Shown here piece after piece: positions 1-13,100 of a stretch of DNA of 64,000 bases; the first letter of the stretch is position 1, and every line of letters starts with the position of its first letter. Source of the stretch: Clytia hemisphaerica (Eukaryota > Cnidaria > Hydrozoa > Leptothecata > Clytiidae). The stretch lies in the NCBI GenBank assembly GCA_902728285.1, contig CACVBU010000997.1:444747-508746 (forward strand). Direction: 5' to 3'. A program made the translations under genes and the position numbers. The notes beneath the pieces were generated by a model that saw nothing but the letters and a program-made list of their open reading frames with translations, made no database searches and was not told the origin of the DNA.

Positions 1-713
1 GTTTGTAGTTTGTCAAAACATCGATGGCAGAAATGGAAAGATTTGAGGGTCTTTAGATACGCCTGAGTTTAAATTTTCTGTCGAGTTATATTATGAAGTT
101 AAAACAGCAACACTCGTTTATATTCGATTTTGCAATTTTGATGTAATTGTTTTGTCTTTAAAACCTAATTTCCGTTTAACTTTAGATTTTGGTCTTGGAT
201 TTATCCCTTCCGAACAAGGCTGACATTATGTTTATGGATGCATTTTAATTGTTTTGAATTCCTGTGCTACAGCCTAGAAAAAAGTCACAGATTTTTTACT
301 TTTTATGTGAAGAGTTTGCTCCTGTTTGTCAACAACTCGAGTAAGAGGGTAAAAGACTGCCAAGTACTTGCCTCCAGCAAACTTAAGATAAGAGTTTCCC
401 ATCTTTGAAAAAAATCACAGCCAGTAAAATTTAGAGTTTTTACTTAGTAGAATCGTTGAAGAATACTTTCTATATCTCAGTTTTTTTATCTGGTTTTTCT
501 TTATTTTTCGGAGTACCTAAACATTTAGGGTACGGATGCTTGATTCCTCTAGTTATTTGAACTTCTAAGCTGGCATGAAAACATCAACAACATCGTCCAA
601 CAAACGTGTCCTTTGGCAATGACTAAATTTACCAATAATAAAAATTTACCAATTATCAGGTTGCATTTTAGATTCAAGACCTGTATCACCTAATTGTTTC
701 CTATTCCTTTCAG
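1..713. other. No gene recognised; probable intron of the kinase gene
   Basis: AT-rich sequence without a convincing exon on either strand. It lies immediately upstream of a kinase C-lobe exon, so it is probably intronic. Nothing else supported. Confidence 0.4.
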
Positions 714-799
714 TGGAGTCATTCTGTACAGGCTATTGACTGGAAAATATCCACAACAAATCAAACACTGCCAAAATCCTTAAAGCAAAAGACGATTCT
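714..799 (+). CDS. Ser/Thr kinase exon, subdomain IX-X
   Basis: A polypyrimidine tract and CAG precede an exon whose first residues read GVILYRLLTGKYPQ, the helix-F signature of protein kinases (usually DxWSxGVILYxLLxG). After IKHC the frame is lost by one base; the next frame reads KILKAKDDS, as expected for the stretch before subdomain XI. A 40-nt gap with GT...AG edges separates it from the next kinase exon. The donor context also looks one base off, so a 1-nt assembly error or real decay is likely. Confidence 0.6.
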
Positions 800-839
800 G
801 TTATGTCTCAATAAAACAATTCCATTTTCTACAATTTAG

Positions 840-1099
840 AATGCCGAAACTTCTTGCTTTCTATGTTGAAATATGAACCACAACATCGTCCATCGATCAA
901 CGAAATTTCCAACCACGCTTGGTTTCAAGACGAAGAGACTAACAAAGAAAATCAAGAGGCTGAAAAACTTCAAATGATCAACAAACTTGTTGAAAAGATT
1001 GACGGTCTAAACGCAAACAAAAAACAACTTGACGAAGCGTTGGTCCAAGCCAAAAACAAAATCAAAGTTTTAAAACAGCAACTCGGCATTGTTCACAAG
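840..1099 (+). CDS. Ser/Thr kinase C-terminal exon: subdomain XI plus coiled coil
   Basis: Starts after TTTAG with a split codon, then CRNFLLSMLKYEPQHRPS, the invariant subdomain XI of eukaryotic kinases including the conserved Arg (HRPS), followed by NEISNHAWF, the usual end of the kinase fold. The rest (about 55 residues, ENQEAEKLQ to QQLG) is a charged heptad-like coiled coil. The exon ends at AAG before GTACAT in phase 0. The family is a CAMK/PLK-like Ser/Thr kinase, but the subfamily cannot be named from this fragment. The N-lobe lies before the window. Confidence 0.75.
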
Positions 1100-1286
1100 G
1101 TACATGAAGTTGATTTCATCGAAGCTTAATATTTTGCAATGTCAGCCAATTGACACTTGTCGTTTACATACGTTTTAAGATCTGTTTCCTTTCAACCTTT
1201 TTGTTTGGCTCTACAGAAAATAGCATGGTCTTAAAGCCAAGGAGACAAACCTAAATATTAATTGCTTGCTTTGGTCTTAATTTCAG

Positions 1287-1334
1287 AATAAGATCCTTCA
1301 ACACAACGAAAACTCTATCTTGAAACCAAACATG
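1287..1334 (+). CDS. Kinase gene, small coiled-coil exon
   Basis: A 48-nt exon between TTTCAG and GTAAGT, phase 0 on both sides, encodes NKILQHNENSILKPNM and continues the preceding exon in frame. Strong canonical splice sites support it. Confidence 0.6.
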
Positions 1335-1634
1335 GTAAGTATTATCTTCAGAAATAATGTACACTATTAAATACCTTTGTCTTGCTGAACAAGTGAGAAT
1401 CTTTTTGAAAGTGAAGAAAAAAAGAAAAAGGTTAATATGAATAAAAAATTGTTTTTAATGAGTGGGCATTTGAAGTTCTAATTTGTCGCATATCGCCCTG
1501 GTTTAATCATTCATATTTTCTACAAGATATTCTAAAAGAAGTATCTAACCAGATCTGACAGATGAATAAACAAAACCGATTGCTGACTAGACTTTGCAAT
1601 GATGAAGAATATATTTTTCAATTTTGTTCTCTAG

Positions 1635-1679
1635 GTTTCAAACACAACAACAAGCAACATGCTGAATGGACCTACCTGA
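1635..1679 (+). CDS. Possible alternative terminal exon of the kinase gene
   Basis: After TCTCTAG the phase-0 frame gives 14 codons and a TGA. The end of this exon and the downstream sequence recur near 2212-2450, so the exon lies at the edge of a duplicated repeat and may be a repeat-derived ending instead of the ancestral 3' end. Confidence 0.35.
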   Translation, partial: VSNTTTSNMLNGPT

Positions 1680-1811
1680 TGATGAAACTTAGATAGCAAT
1701 AAGGAGAAAAACAATCATTAAGAAAATATAGCGGTTAGCGAAAATGCATTAAATGTCATCATTGATTGTTGATGGGGGGAGGGGGAGGGGTTTAGGGAAA
1801 AAGAAATAGAA

Positions 1812-4800
1812 AGTTCCGGTTGCAAAATTGCGAAAGTTTTATTGACGATTGAATCATGCTTGATGGTTGCATTGTTATCAATAATTTTTTAAGTGAAAAA
1901 CAAAGAAATATATGGAAAAAGCCCAATTCAAATCTGCAAAACGGCGATTTCCGGCATACTTCCGGCATTTTCGGCCGGAAAAACATGATTCTCAAAAATC
2001 CGAATCGGCCACACTTAGGGCATTGCTGATACACATCTTTGTGAAAAAATCGGGAAAAACGGTTAATGAAATCTCGACAAAATGGCAACAAACCGGTTTT
2101 GACGGCATATTATCGGCATTTTTGGCCGAAATATTTTTTTTCCAAAATCAGGCTCCGTCACATTTTAGGTATTGCCATTTTACATCAGTGTGCAAAATTT
2201 CATGAAACAAGCTAGATGCTGAATGGACCTACCTGATGATGAAAGTTAGATAGTAATGCAAGGAGAAAAATGAAAAAAAATCAGTCAGCAAACATTGCGT
2301 TTAGCGAAAATGCATAACGCAAAAATTCATCATTGATTGATGGTAGGGGGAGAGGGAAGGGTTGTAGGGAAAAACTAAATAGAAAGTTCTGGTCGTAAAA
2401 TTCAGTTTTATTGACAATTGAATCATGCTTGATAGTGATCATTGTTATCAATAATGTTTTTGTGTGAAAAACATAGAAATATAAGAAAAAAATCCAATGA
2501 AAATCTGCAAAAACGGCGATTTCCGGAATTTTCAACCGGGAAAAATTTTTTCTCAAAAATCAAACTCGGCCATGTTTTGAGCATTGCGAATACGCATCTT
2601 TGAGCAAAAAATCAGAAAAAACTAATGATAAAATCTCGAGAAAATGCCAAAAAAACAGTTTTTCCGGCATACTTCCAGCATTTTCGGCGGGAAAAAAATG
2701 TTTTTCGAAAATCGGGCTCCGTCACATTTTAGGTATTGTCATGTTGCGTCAGCATGCAAAATTTCATAAAAAAATATAAAGTACAGCTCGAGAAATTCAA
2801 GAAATACTGTCTTTCCGGCGAAAATAGGTTGCTCCGGCGACTTTTAAAATAGTTCCAGCTTCAAAAATCAATTTTATTGACAATTGAATCATGCTTGATC
2901 GTGGGCATTGCTATTAATAATGTTTTTGTGTGAAAAAACAACGAAATATAAGGAAAAAGTTCGATGAAAATCTGCAAAAAAGGCGACTTCCGGCATATTT
3001 CCGGCATTTTCGACCGGAAAAGATTTTTCTCAAAAATCGGACTCGGCCAAGTTTTGGGCATTGCTAATACGCATCTTTGTGCAAAAAATCAGAAAAAACT
3101 AATGATGAAATCTTGAGAAAATGCCAAAAAGCCGGTTTTTCCGGCATATTTCCGGCATTTTCGGCCGGAAAAGTACGTTAATTGAAAATCAGGCTCTGTC
3201 ATATTTTAGGTATTGCCATTTTGCATCAGTGTGCAAAATTTCATGAAAAAATATAAAGTACAGCTCGAGAAATTCAAGAAATACCGTTTTTCCGGCGAAA
3301 ATAGGCTGTTCCGGCGATTTTTAGAAAGTTCCGGCTTCAAAAATCAGTTTTATTGACAATTGAATCATGCTTGACAGTGGGCATTGTTATCAATAACGTT
3401 TCTCTGTGAAGAAACAAAGAAATGTTAGGAAAAAGTCCAATGAAAATCTGCAAAAACGGCGACTTCCGGCATATTTCCGGCATTTTCGGCCGGAAATGAA
3501 TTTTTCTCACAAATCGGACTAATCCATGTTTTAGGCATTGCTAATACGTATCTTTGTGCAAAAAATCAGAAAAAACTAATGATGAAATCTCGAGAAAATG
3601 CCAAAAGACCGGTTTTTCCGGCATATTTCCGGCATTTTCGGCCGGAAATGAATTTTTTTCGAAAATCGGGCTCCGTCACATTTTGGGCATTACCATTTTG
3701 CATCTTTTTATTGCCAAAAATTAGGAAAAACTAATGAGCCAACCCCGAGAAAAGCTAGTAACGAACGAACGAACGAACACGGGTTAATTTATAGGACCTC
3801 CAAAGGTAGGTCCAAAAATATAAAGTACAGCTCGAGAAATTCAAGAAAAACCGTTTTTCCGGCGATATTCGGCTGTTCCAGCGATTTTAAGAAAGTCCCG
3901 GCATCAAAAATCAGTTTTATTCACAATTGTACCATATTTGATGGTTGGCATTGTTATCAATAATGATTTTGCATGAAAAACAAAGAATTATCAGGATAAA
4001 GTCTAATGAAAATCTGCAAAAACGGCGATTTCCAGTATATTTCCGGCATTTTCGGCCAGAAAAGAATTTTTCTCAAAAATCGAACTCAGCCATGTTTTGG
4101 GCATTGCTATTACGCATCTTTGTGCAAAAAATCAGAAAAAACTAATGAGCCAATCTCGAGAAAATGCCAAAAAACCGGTTTTTCCGGCATATTTCCGGCA
4201 TTTTCGGCCGGAAAAAATGTTTTTCGAAAATCAGTCTCCGTCACATTTTAGGTATTGTCATTTTGCATCAGTGTGCAAAATTTCATAAAAAAATATAAAG
4301 TACAGCTTGAGAAATTCAAGAAATACTGTCTTTCCGGCGAAAATAGGTTGTTCCGGCGATTTTTAAATAGTTCCGGCTTCAAAAATCAATTTTATTGAAA
4401 ATTAAAACATGTTTGATGGTGGGCATTGCTATTAATGTTTTTGAATGAAAAAACAACCAATTATAAGGAAAAAGTCCAATGAAAATCCAGAAAAACGGCG
4501 ATTTCCGGCAATTTAAGCCGGAAAAAATTTTTTCTCGAAAATCGGACTCGGCCATATTTTGGGCATTGTAAATACGCATCTTTGAGCAAAAAATCAGAAA
4601 AACTAATGATAAAATCTCGAGAAAATACCAAAAAAACAGTTTTTCCGGCATATTTCCGGCATTTTCGGCCGAAAATTTTTTTTCTTCAAAAATCGGGCTC
4701 CGTCACATTTCGGGCATTGCCATTTTGCATCATTGTGCCAAAAATTAGAAAAAACTAATGAGCCAATCCTGAGAAAAGCTGGTAACAGACGGACGAACGG

Positions 4801-4860
4801 ACAGACGGACGGACATCGGTTAATTTATCGGACCTCCAAGGTAGGTCCAAAAATGAAGAT
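1812..4860. repeat. Satellite-like tandem array (units about 470 and 568 bp)
   Basis: Six units begin with a shared AGTTCCGG... start; the ATTGA/ATTCA landmark lies at about 1841, 2410, 2876, 3352, 3919 and 4394, giving spacings of 569, 466, 476, 567 and 475 bp. Each unit contains two copies of the palindrome-rich block CCGGCATTTTCGGCCGGAAA. The units ending near 3810 and 4850 carry an extra tail with GAAC/GGAC microsatellites and the inverted pair GGACCTCC...GGTAGGTCC. Unit 1 includes a copy of the sequence downstream of the kinase stop. No coding function. Confidence 0.85.
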
Positions 4861-5055
4861 GAAAAACTCATGATGATTGAAAATTTGTTTGTCAAGATCA
4901 ACAACCTCAAGAATGCCATCAAGGGTAACAAGCAAATGTTGGTTAAGCTACAAAACGAAAACAATAAACTCGCGGAAGACAACGAAAAAATCACCGTTGC
5001 TACTGGCTCACGTTTCCCAAACGGACATCATTTCCAGCCTCAAGAATTCTGGTAA
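4845..5055 (+). CDS. Coiled-coil terminal exon, possibly the kinase 3' end
   Basis: The frame is open from a GTAG acceptor through SKNEDEKLMMIENL, a roughly 50-residue coiled coil (VKINNLKNAIKGNKQMLVKL) and a polar C-terminus ending QPQEFW before TAA. Composition and coiled-coil character match the kinase exons 3.5 kb upstream, so this may be the true last exon, separated by the satellite array. The link is inference; the upstream edge is obscured because the acceptor lies in the array's terminal GGTAGGTCC. Confidence 0.45.
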
Positions 5056-7073
5056 TGAATCGATCAAAATCGTTTTGATAGTTGTAAATAGGATATATAG
5101 ATAAAATCATGGTGTTAAACTAAAATCAAAATTAAATACCAACAAAAACTCCTCAAAACTCAAAAAATAATGTGCCCTGGTTTGATCTACCCCACTATGT
5201 TTTATTTCTAGCACGTGTTAAACTAAGCTGCGCGCATCCCTAAAGCTGATTTTGATATAGGGGATCTGCAGTGTCATTTTGATGTCACTTTAATGTCTAA
5301 GCAATAGAATTATTGATGAAAGTCAAATCACTTTGCTAATGATTAAACTGTGCAGATAGAAAATAAAGCGACCTCAAACTGCTATTTTCTATATTGGTGG
5401 CGATAAAAAATCAAAGTGTAAAACGAAAATAAATACCTTTTCAGATTGATTTGTGAATGTCCTTCCCAATAAATTTCGAAAACCCTGAAATTTTATCCAA
5501 AAAAGGTTTTCTCACTCAAAATATATGGAGGATGATTGAAAACAGGGGGGTAAACATCTCTGCGAGCATGCCTGATATACAGTACAATCTCGTGTTTAGG
5601 GACAGGGTTTGCGAAGAGTCTTTTGGTGATTTCAGAATCCTTACTTCACAGAGAGTGCTTTTCGTAACCTTTAGAGACTTGAACAGTGGCGGCCTGGCAG
5701 GGGGTGCAGGGTGTGCAGTGCACCACCCAGAAAGATCTGAAAGGGGCGCCAAAAGAGTTTTTCGAGGGGGCGACAAAATTTTGATCATGTTTAATTGGGC
5801 GATTTGGCGCCCTTCGACAAGTTTATAGCGCCTTCTATAAGTGCAATGTTGATTTTTTTCAAAACTATCAACATTGAATCGTCAAAAGTCAAGGCAAGAG
5901 AAGTGTTGTGCATACACCAGGGGTTAAAGAGGATGCTGACAAAATGAGAGATTGCCAAAAAGATTATTACTTCTCTCATTTGACCGAAATTCAATCCCAC
6001 AATCCTTTTCGTCTTAACTCAAAAGTCGTGAAAGTTATTACTTGTTCTTTGTAATTGAGTGTAATTTGCGTGCAAGCGTAGTAAACGCAAAGGGTGATGG
6101 GATTGGATTTCAGTCAAACATAAAAATCAATGTCTATTTTTAGATTCGTGACGGTATGCTATTGCTGTTCCATCTCTGTCTCCGAGCTTTATAAGAACAT
6201 CAATATTCTCAGTTTTGTTATTGGTTGATAGTTTTTGAAGTTTTTCTCTGATTTTCCTTCTCAAAAAGCTTTCTATTACTAGAGATCTTTGAATCGTTAC
6301 CCAATAGAACACTTGAACTAGTTTTGGACATATTTTAGGGGTATTTTGTCGAAACAATAGTTTTTCACCAAAATTGAAATTATAAGAGCTACATTCAAGA
6401 TGACTTTCCTGTCAGTTTGAATGATACATTTTGAAGGTGCTGGCTTCAAATTTTCACAGTAATATCTTGATGTACTTTTTCATTGATTTCACTGAAACAT
6501 TGTGAAGGCATCTCGAGGCACTTTATTGATTTTTTAGTTCTTTCAGCCCAGCCATTTTGTGCTTGTTTAAACTTCTTATTGTTGATCTTTCCTTCACAAT
6601 GATTTTATAATGTAAGTGTTTAAAATTGAAAAATTTTCCTTGTTCAGAAAAATATGACATTTCAAATTATAACAAGGAGGAAGGAAATAGATATCAAGTT
6701 ATCATTACTACCACATTCGTATAAATAAAAGTTATAAGTATAAACTCAAAGATTCCGGGCGTTACTTTCAACCAGTCACCTGCTCTTACAGTTTAATATT
6801 TCCACTTAATGATGGAGGGCGCAAGTAAGGACAAAAATATCAGGGGCGCCAATTTCATAGTTTGCATCACCAAAAAAATTAATTCCGCTAAGTCACTTGA
6901 AGTGTGAAAAGGTACCTTACTGTTTGCTCATAGGAAGAACAATGACTTTTTATAGATATCAAATGTGCACTACGCTACATTCGAATTTTGATAGTCCAGT
7001 AACATAAGAAATATTTCAAAATAAAAGGATAATAAGTCCCCCTCAAGGACTAAATTTACAAAAAGTAAATCAC
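5056..7073. other. No gene recognised; APC1 3' exons expected but not seen
   Basis: This 2-kb stretch should hold the rest of APC1 (roughly 350 residues by comparison with the family) but I find no matching exon. It contains GGGCGCC-rich low-complexity sequence (5690-5840 and 6810-6850) and AT-rich DNA. The minus-strand frame at 6127-6357 has no recognisable family. Confidence 0.4.
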
Positions 7074-7192
7074 CTTTGGATCCTCAGCGTAAGATAGATA
7101 TCCTGCTTTCTTTTTTTCAAATTATAGTTTTACTTGTTTTTCTTCGGTACTGTCAGAGCGAAGGATAAATATCGAGGACCCAGGGTTGTGAT
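7074..7192 (-). CDS. ANAPC1: APC1 exon, frame disturbed
   Basis: Starts ITTLGPRYLSFALTVPKKN (vertebrate KVKGPRYWELLIDLS) and ends AGYLSYAEDPK (RAGQLSYKEDP) in another frame. The A/T-rich 25 bp between them cannot be an intron of normal size; one or two homopolymer indels would connect the halves. The last APC1 exon I can identify. Confidence 0.75.
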
Positions 7193-10100
7193 CTGTAAAG
7201 TGGAAAATTAAAAGAAGTTAACGAAACTAAGTTTACGTCTCATTATGCATAGCAAAATTTCCATTTTCGGCCCCAAATTATGCTTGGTAATTATGCTTGG
7301 TAATTATGCTTACAAAAATCTTACGGATAAAGTAGAATGGGCAATTCTCGTAAGTGAGGATAAATATTAACAAATATCATCAACAGTTGGGTCAGAATGT
7401 TTGTTCAGTTCTCACCTTTTTGATATATTTTGATTCAGGGATGAAACAGGGTGATAACATCTTCACTCTCGATTCAGGATAGTTCAAAGTCTCCTAAAAA
7501 TGTTGATATCAAATTTCGTTGGAGGTCAAGCAGAGAAACAAAAGGTGGCGTAAGTGCAGGAGTTCGTATCTAAAGTATCTAAAGGGTAAGAGGGGATGTT
7601 TTCTGAACCAAATAGCAGGGGGAGATTCGGTAAACATCAAATGCTCAAAAAGGAAACCTCTGAACAGTATGTGTACCAGTCGAATAAACATGAAGGGTAT
7701 ATAGAAGAAAACTTGTAATGAAAATCATACTTTTAGAGTAACTTCAATAGGTGTGTAGCAGATGTTCTTGTTATCCACATCCCGTGTTACAAAAAGACGC
7801 GGTTCACAGGCTAACACGTATAAATGGCGTAACGCTTGCAGGTGGAATCTAGAATGAAAGACTGCAGTCAAAAGCTTCACCGAAAGATTTAAGAAAAAAT
7901 AACTCCTTTACATCACTTTTATTGCAGTGGTCAAAACAAACTTTTTCTTAGCAGATGGAACATGATACATGTATTTATATATTATATAGTTTGTCCAGAT
8001 TCTAAAGGCCTTTTTGGAATTTTTATACTTAACTAAGACAAAAACTGAACACTGATTACATTTACGTAAGTTACACTATTCTGCCTGTAGAAAGACATGT
8101 CACTTTTTAGCCATGGTATTGAAACACCTCAACAAGAATGACGTTGAATAGTTGAACAATGAAAAAATATAATGAAAATGCCAATATAAACAGTGTTGCA
8201 ACTACCTTTAGGAAATCTGGACGGAAAGTTCAAAGTTATAGAAATTTTTTAACAAATTTCGTTCTTTCAAAGCTTACAATTGGGACGGAAACCTAAGTGA
8301 AAATCTTAACAAAACAGATTTCCGCACGGAAAAGTTCTGTGAAAACCAGACTATGTAGACGGTTTTGCAAGAAGGCTATTGAAGACCATTATGGGTGTTC
8401 TACTGAAAACTGAAGTCTGTTCGTTTTAAGTGTGCACTCTTCTTTCTACTAAGTGGGATCCACTCTCAGGCAATACAATAAGTATAATTACGCTTATGGT
8501 TTTCATATTGTAGCAAAAAAGGAGTGCACACTTAAAGGGAATGGACTTAAAAATGTGCCACCAAACCTGTTATCTTTAGAACTAATTGGCCATTTTGGAT
8601 AGACAGCACATAGCAATGAAGCAATCGCAATATCATCTGTCTTTAGGGTATATCTAAATAAAAATATAAAAGTTTAATATACCATATTCTTGTATAGCTT
8701 TGGAGACGTTTGATTTGCAGTTCACAGGGAATGCTGAAGAGACGACTAATACAGAATTACTTAGAAACCAAAAGGAAACCTTGAGAAAATCCTTTGAAAG
8801 AGCAGAGGGTTATTAATGGCTCGGGCGGATAAAGTTTAGAACTGTCAGGGGAGGAACGCTTGTCAAGAGACCCAAAAAGAGAAAACTTGAATTTTTAACA
8901 TTTTCACATCACCCTTACCTTCCACCACCAAGGAAAAGAAAGCCGATCGCCATATGAATCGCCATATGGTTGCCATAGGATACATCGTTTGTTCGCTTAC
9001 GTAACTGACGCGCCATCTTTAATATAGTAATATTACCCGAACCTGCCATCAACTATTAAAAGGAAAAATCGAATGAAAAATTTCAAACATTGACAAGTTC
9101 GCGTCAAAATACCGACATCCATAACTCTTTATACAGAAACTTATTTTTTGCTTTTCATTGTTTTTTCGGAATCCGAAAAGGAATTCCTGCATCGATTGGA
9201 AGGCATTTGAAGAGACCTCCAGCGATATCTCTGATCACGATATTATGCAATTCTTTGTCTTCAATCACGATCACGAAAATCAGCAAAAAAAAATGGACAA
9301 TCACGCATCCTTTTGAAAAAGTCTATATCACCTATCACGGCTCGAAGATCTTTCAAATCTCGTTTTGACCTCTCATCACGCAATCACGAAGTAAAAATTT
9401 CCAAATCACGTAATCACGCTGCAAAAAAGTCCCTATCGTATCATCACGGAAACCGCTTGGGGGAGGCTCTTTGAAGCAAAAAGCTCGGCAGCGAACGTGT
9501 TAAGTTCTTAATTCTTGAGCGTCTAAGACTCCAAATTTATGTGAACTTGTACAGTCGTAAATTTAAATAGAATCAATTCCAAATTTCCTTACGAGCGACA
9601 AAGATACTAAAACTGTGTTTAAGCATTGCTCAAGTATGACTTTTCCACCAGCCTAAAATAAAGAAAATTTAAGTACTTAAACAAGGAAAAAGAAACTAGC
9701 TGCAGTCCATCATCCAAACACGTCCCTCTGGCGCAAAATAAAGGACAATTTCAACCCCCCCCCCAGGGATTTATGCAAAGTATCGAGATTTTCACCACTT
9801 TGGAGTCACCAGCCAACATACACACGGACATTCTGAGATTCTCAGTAAGCAACTGAAGTTGAGATACAGTTGTCTCTCGCGCTAATTCGAATTCGAACGG
9901 GGAATCTTATTTGTGTTCGAATTACAGAGAGATTCAAATTATAGAAAGTATTTGTAAGAGGGTTCAACCTCGACGAGAATTTGGAGTTAGTTCGAATTAT
10001 AGAAAAATTTGAATGATAGAAGTTCGAATAAGCGAGAGTCTATTGAATTGGTCAAAATTGCAATGAAATTTAGCGTATACATACCAGTACTCTTAGGTTC

Positions 10101-13100
10101 CAAATAAACGGGGGGGGGGTTCGAATAAACGGGGGGATTTGGAAAATTTTCTAGATTTTAATAAACGGGGGGGGGGGTTGGAAATTGTACTTCTGAAACC
10201 CAAAAATAAGGTAAAAATAGGCTAAAATCAGGCTATTTAGAGCAAAATAAGGGGCCTTCCCTTTGACAGCTTAAAATATTCTTAGAGATTAACGGGGGGG
10301 GGGGGGGTCCTATAAGGTCCGGGGGGGGGGGGTTGGAAAATTTTCGAAAAATTAACAAGCGGGGGGCCCGTTTACTTGGAACCTGAGAGTACACTCTTTT
10401 ATAAAAAAATAAAAACCAGTAAATGTTTGCCTGTAACTTTTTTCATCTTATTCTTATTTCTAGGTTAAAACTGAGGTATCTCCAGGGGGGGGTCAGTGTA
10501 CTGGAAGGCGGCATGTATGTGTACTACAAGGTATTTTTCAAAACTTGACACCCACCCACCCCTGAAGTACACTATACTACATGGAAAAATCCCAAAACCA
10601 CCCCATACCCCCTATTTACTACCAGGTAGTACCTGTAAAAAAAAAAAAACCACCCCATACCCCCCATTTACTACCGGGTACTACCTGGAAAAAATCAGAA
10701 AACCGGGTAAACATTTTTTCCAAAAATCAGGAAATCGGGGAAACTTTTTTCCAAAAATCGGCAAATCGGGAAAACTTTTTTCCAAAAATCGGAAAAACAG
10801 GAAAATCTTTTTAAAAAATCCAAAATGCGTGAGAAATCAAACTTTTCAAAAATTGCGTGAGACCATGTGGAAATGCTTGAGTCTCACACTCAATGCGTGA
10901 GAGTTGGCACCTTTGATGTTCGAATGTTTGAATTAGAATTCAATTCAATTCAATTCAATTCAAAGTAATTTATTCGCCTGCATATCATTAAAAATTTACA
11001 TATTTTAAGTTTGTATAAATTAGGGGAGGAATGCAGGCCAGGAGTCCATCCAATAGACGTACCGTCTAATCAAATGGAATGAACACCTGGTCGCGTGAGC
11101 TGGTCATGTCGAATATCATTATTATGGGAGGTATCTTAAGGGTTATTAAAATTATTTAAACATTAACAATCAGAATAAAAACAGTGTTTACATACCTAAC
11201 CATAAATAAACAATAAAAAAAGGAAAAAATAATAACAATGCATACAAAAAAATATGACATCAACTATTGAAAAACCTGAGAAATATTAATTGTCATTGTA
11301 TGTGAATTTCAAGGTTTTGTAGAGATGAACTTTCATTTTCAAGGTATGCGAGAGGATTAGATGTGAAGGAAGTCTCTAACCTTCTTTTTGATCGTATATT
11401 CAGATAATGGTCTAAGATCAGTCTTTGTATGTAATAATAGTTGGTTCCAAATTAAAAGTGATTGATATTTTATGGATCTCAATCCAAAGTTGAGTGTTTT
11501 TGCCTTGGGGCGCTCTAAAAGTTTCAGGTAACTATTTCTTGTGTGATAAATGTGTGTCAGGGTTTTGTAGTTTAACACGTTTGTAACGGCTTCAGGAGAA
11601 AGATTAGATAGAGTTTGATGTACAAGTTGAATATTGAATTTGATAACAGTATTTGGTAAAGTTGGGATTTTAAGGTTTTGAAAAAGAGGGGAAGTCTCAG
11701 CATTAAAATCTGAAAAAGTTAGAATACGCAAACATCTTTTTTGTAATTTTCCTATTCGAGAGTTTTGAGTAAGGCCTTGTCCCCAGATAATTGTTGCGTA
11801 AGACATATGAGAGTGGAACATAGCATAGTATAAAGTTTTGAGAACTAGTTGTGGAACAAAGTGGCGTAGTTTGGACAAAATACCATTAGATCTTCTAAGC
11901 TTTGTGGATAAATGATCAAAGTGAAAATTCCAGGCTAGAAATTCATCTAGAATGAGACCAAGATATTTGACATGCTTTGTGAATTTTAAGGCGTGTCCTT
12001 CAAGGTAAAGATTCATAGAGTAAGGTACAGATTTATGTTTGCTTCTGAACAAAATGACCTCTGTTTTCGCAGTGTTAAGAGAAATTTTATTCGCACGAAG
12101 CCAAGAAGAAAGTTTAACTAGATCAGAGTTCACTTTGGTTTCGAGTGAATTCAAATTTGAGTCAGATGAAAGAAGGCAGGTATCATCAGCAAAGAGGTTG
12201 GTTTCGCTATTCAATATAGCTTGAGGAAGGTCATTTATGTAAATTAGAAAGAGTAGTGGTCCTAATACAGAGCCCTGAGGAACTCCATGTTTAACAGTTC
12301 GTTTTGAAGAATCGTGTCCAGAAATTGACACATATTGTTTCCTATTAGTTAAGTAAGATCGAAACCAGAGATTTGCAATGCCTCGTATTCCATAATGCTG
12401 TAGTTTAGATAAGAGAATTTCATGGTCAACAGTATCGAAAGCTTTTTGGAGATCGATGAAAACCCCGCAAGAATACAGACCCCTATCTATGTTTGATCGT
12501 ATTTTTTCTGTTAGATTTATCAAAGCGTGTGTGGTAGAGTATTTGTTGCGGAATCCAAATTGATTTTTAAAGATACTTTTATTTTCATCAAGGAATTTTA
12601 CAACTCTGAATTTAATTAGCTTTTCAAATATTTTATCAATATTAGAAAGAAGGGAAATAGGTCTGAAATTATTAGGATCGTATGGTGAGCCTTTATGTTT
12701 ATAAACAGGTATTACTTTTGCTACTTTTAGAGCAGTTAGGAATTTACCTGACTGTATGGAAGTATTAAATATATTAGCAAGAAGTTGAGCTACCTCAGCA
12801 AGAACAGATTTTAAAATTTTTGTTGGTATACTACATGGACCGTCAGATTTTGGTTTTAGAGCATTTATGATTTTAATAATTTCGTTAGCTTGTATTGGTT
12901 CAAAAAACAGAGAATTCATTGGTGAGTTGCGGAGAGTTTCATTAAAGTTACATTCCTTGTCATTCACGTTTATAGTGTATCGTATTTTATCAGCTACGGT
13001 AGCAAAATATTTGTTTAGTTCTTCAGTTGTTACTTTTGGATCTGATGTTACTTGCCCATTTATGTTTAGAGAGATTATTGTACTTTTATGTTTTTTTTTA

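Noticed and set aside
1912-4651. Several 60-100-residue frames in the satellite array
   Set aside because: They repeat with the array, differ in frame between units and have no domain.
5457-5828. Protein-coding gene of 123 residues
   Set aside because: Low-complexity GC-rich sequence (GGGCGCC motifs), no domain, and an antisense frame of similar size.
9000-9001. GTAAGC as splice donor inside the APC1 exon
   Set aside because: The conserved frame runs straight through to HMAIGFLFLGGGR, and no acceptor with space for an intron follows.
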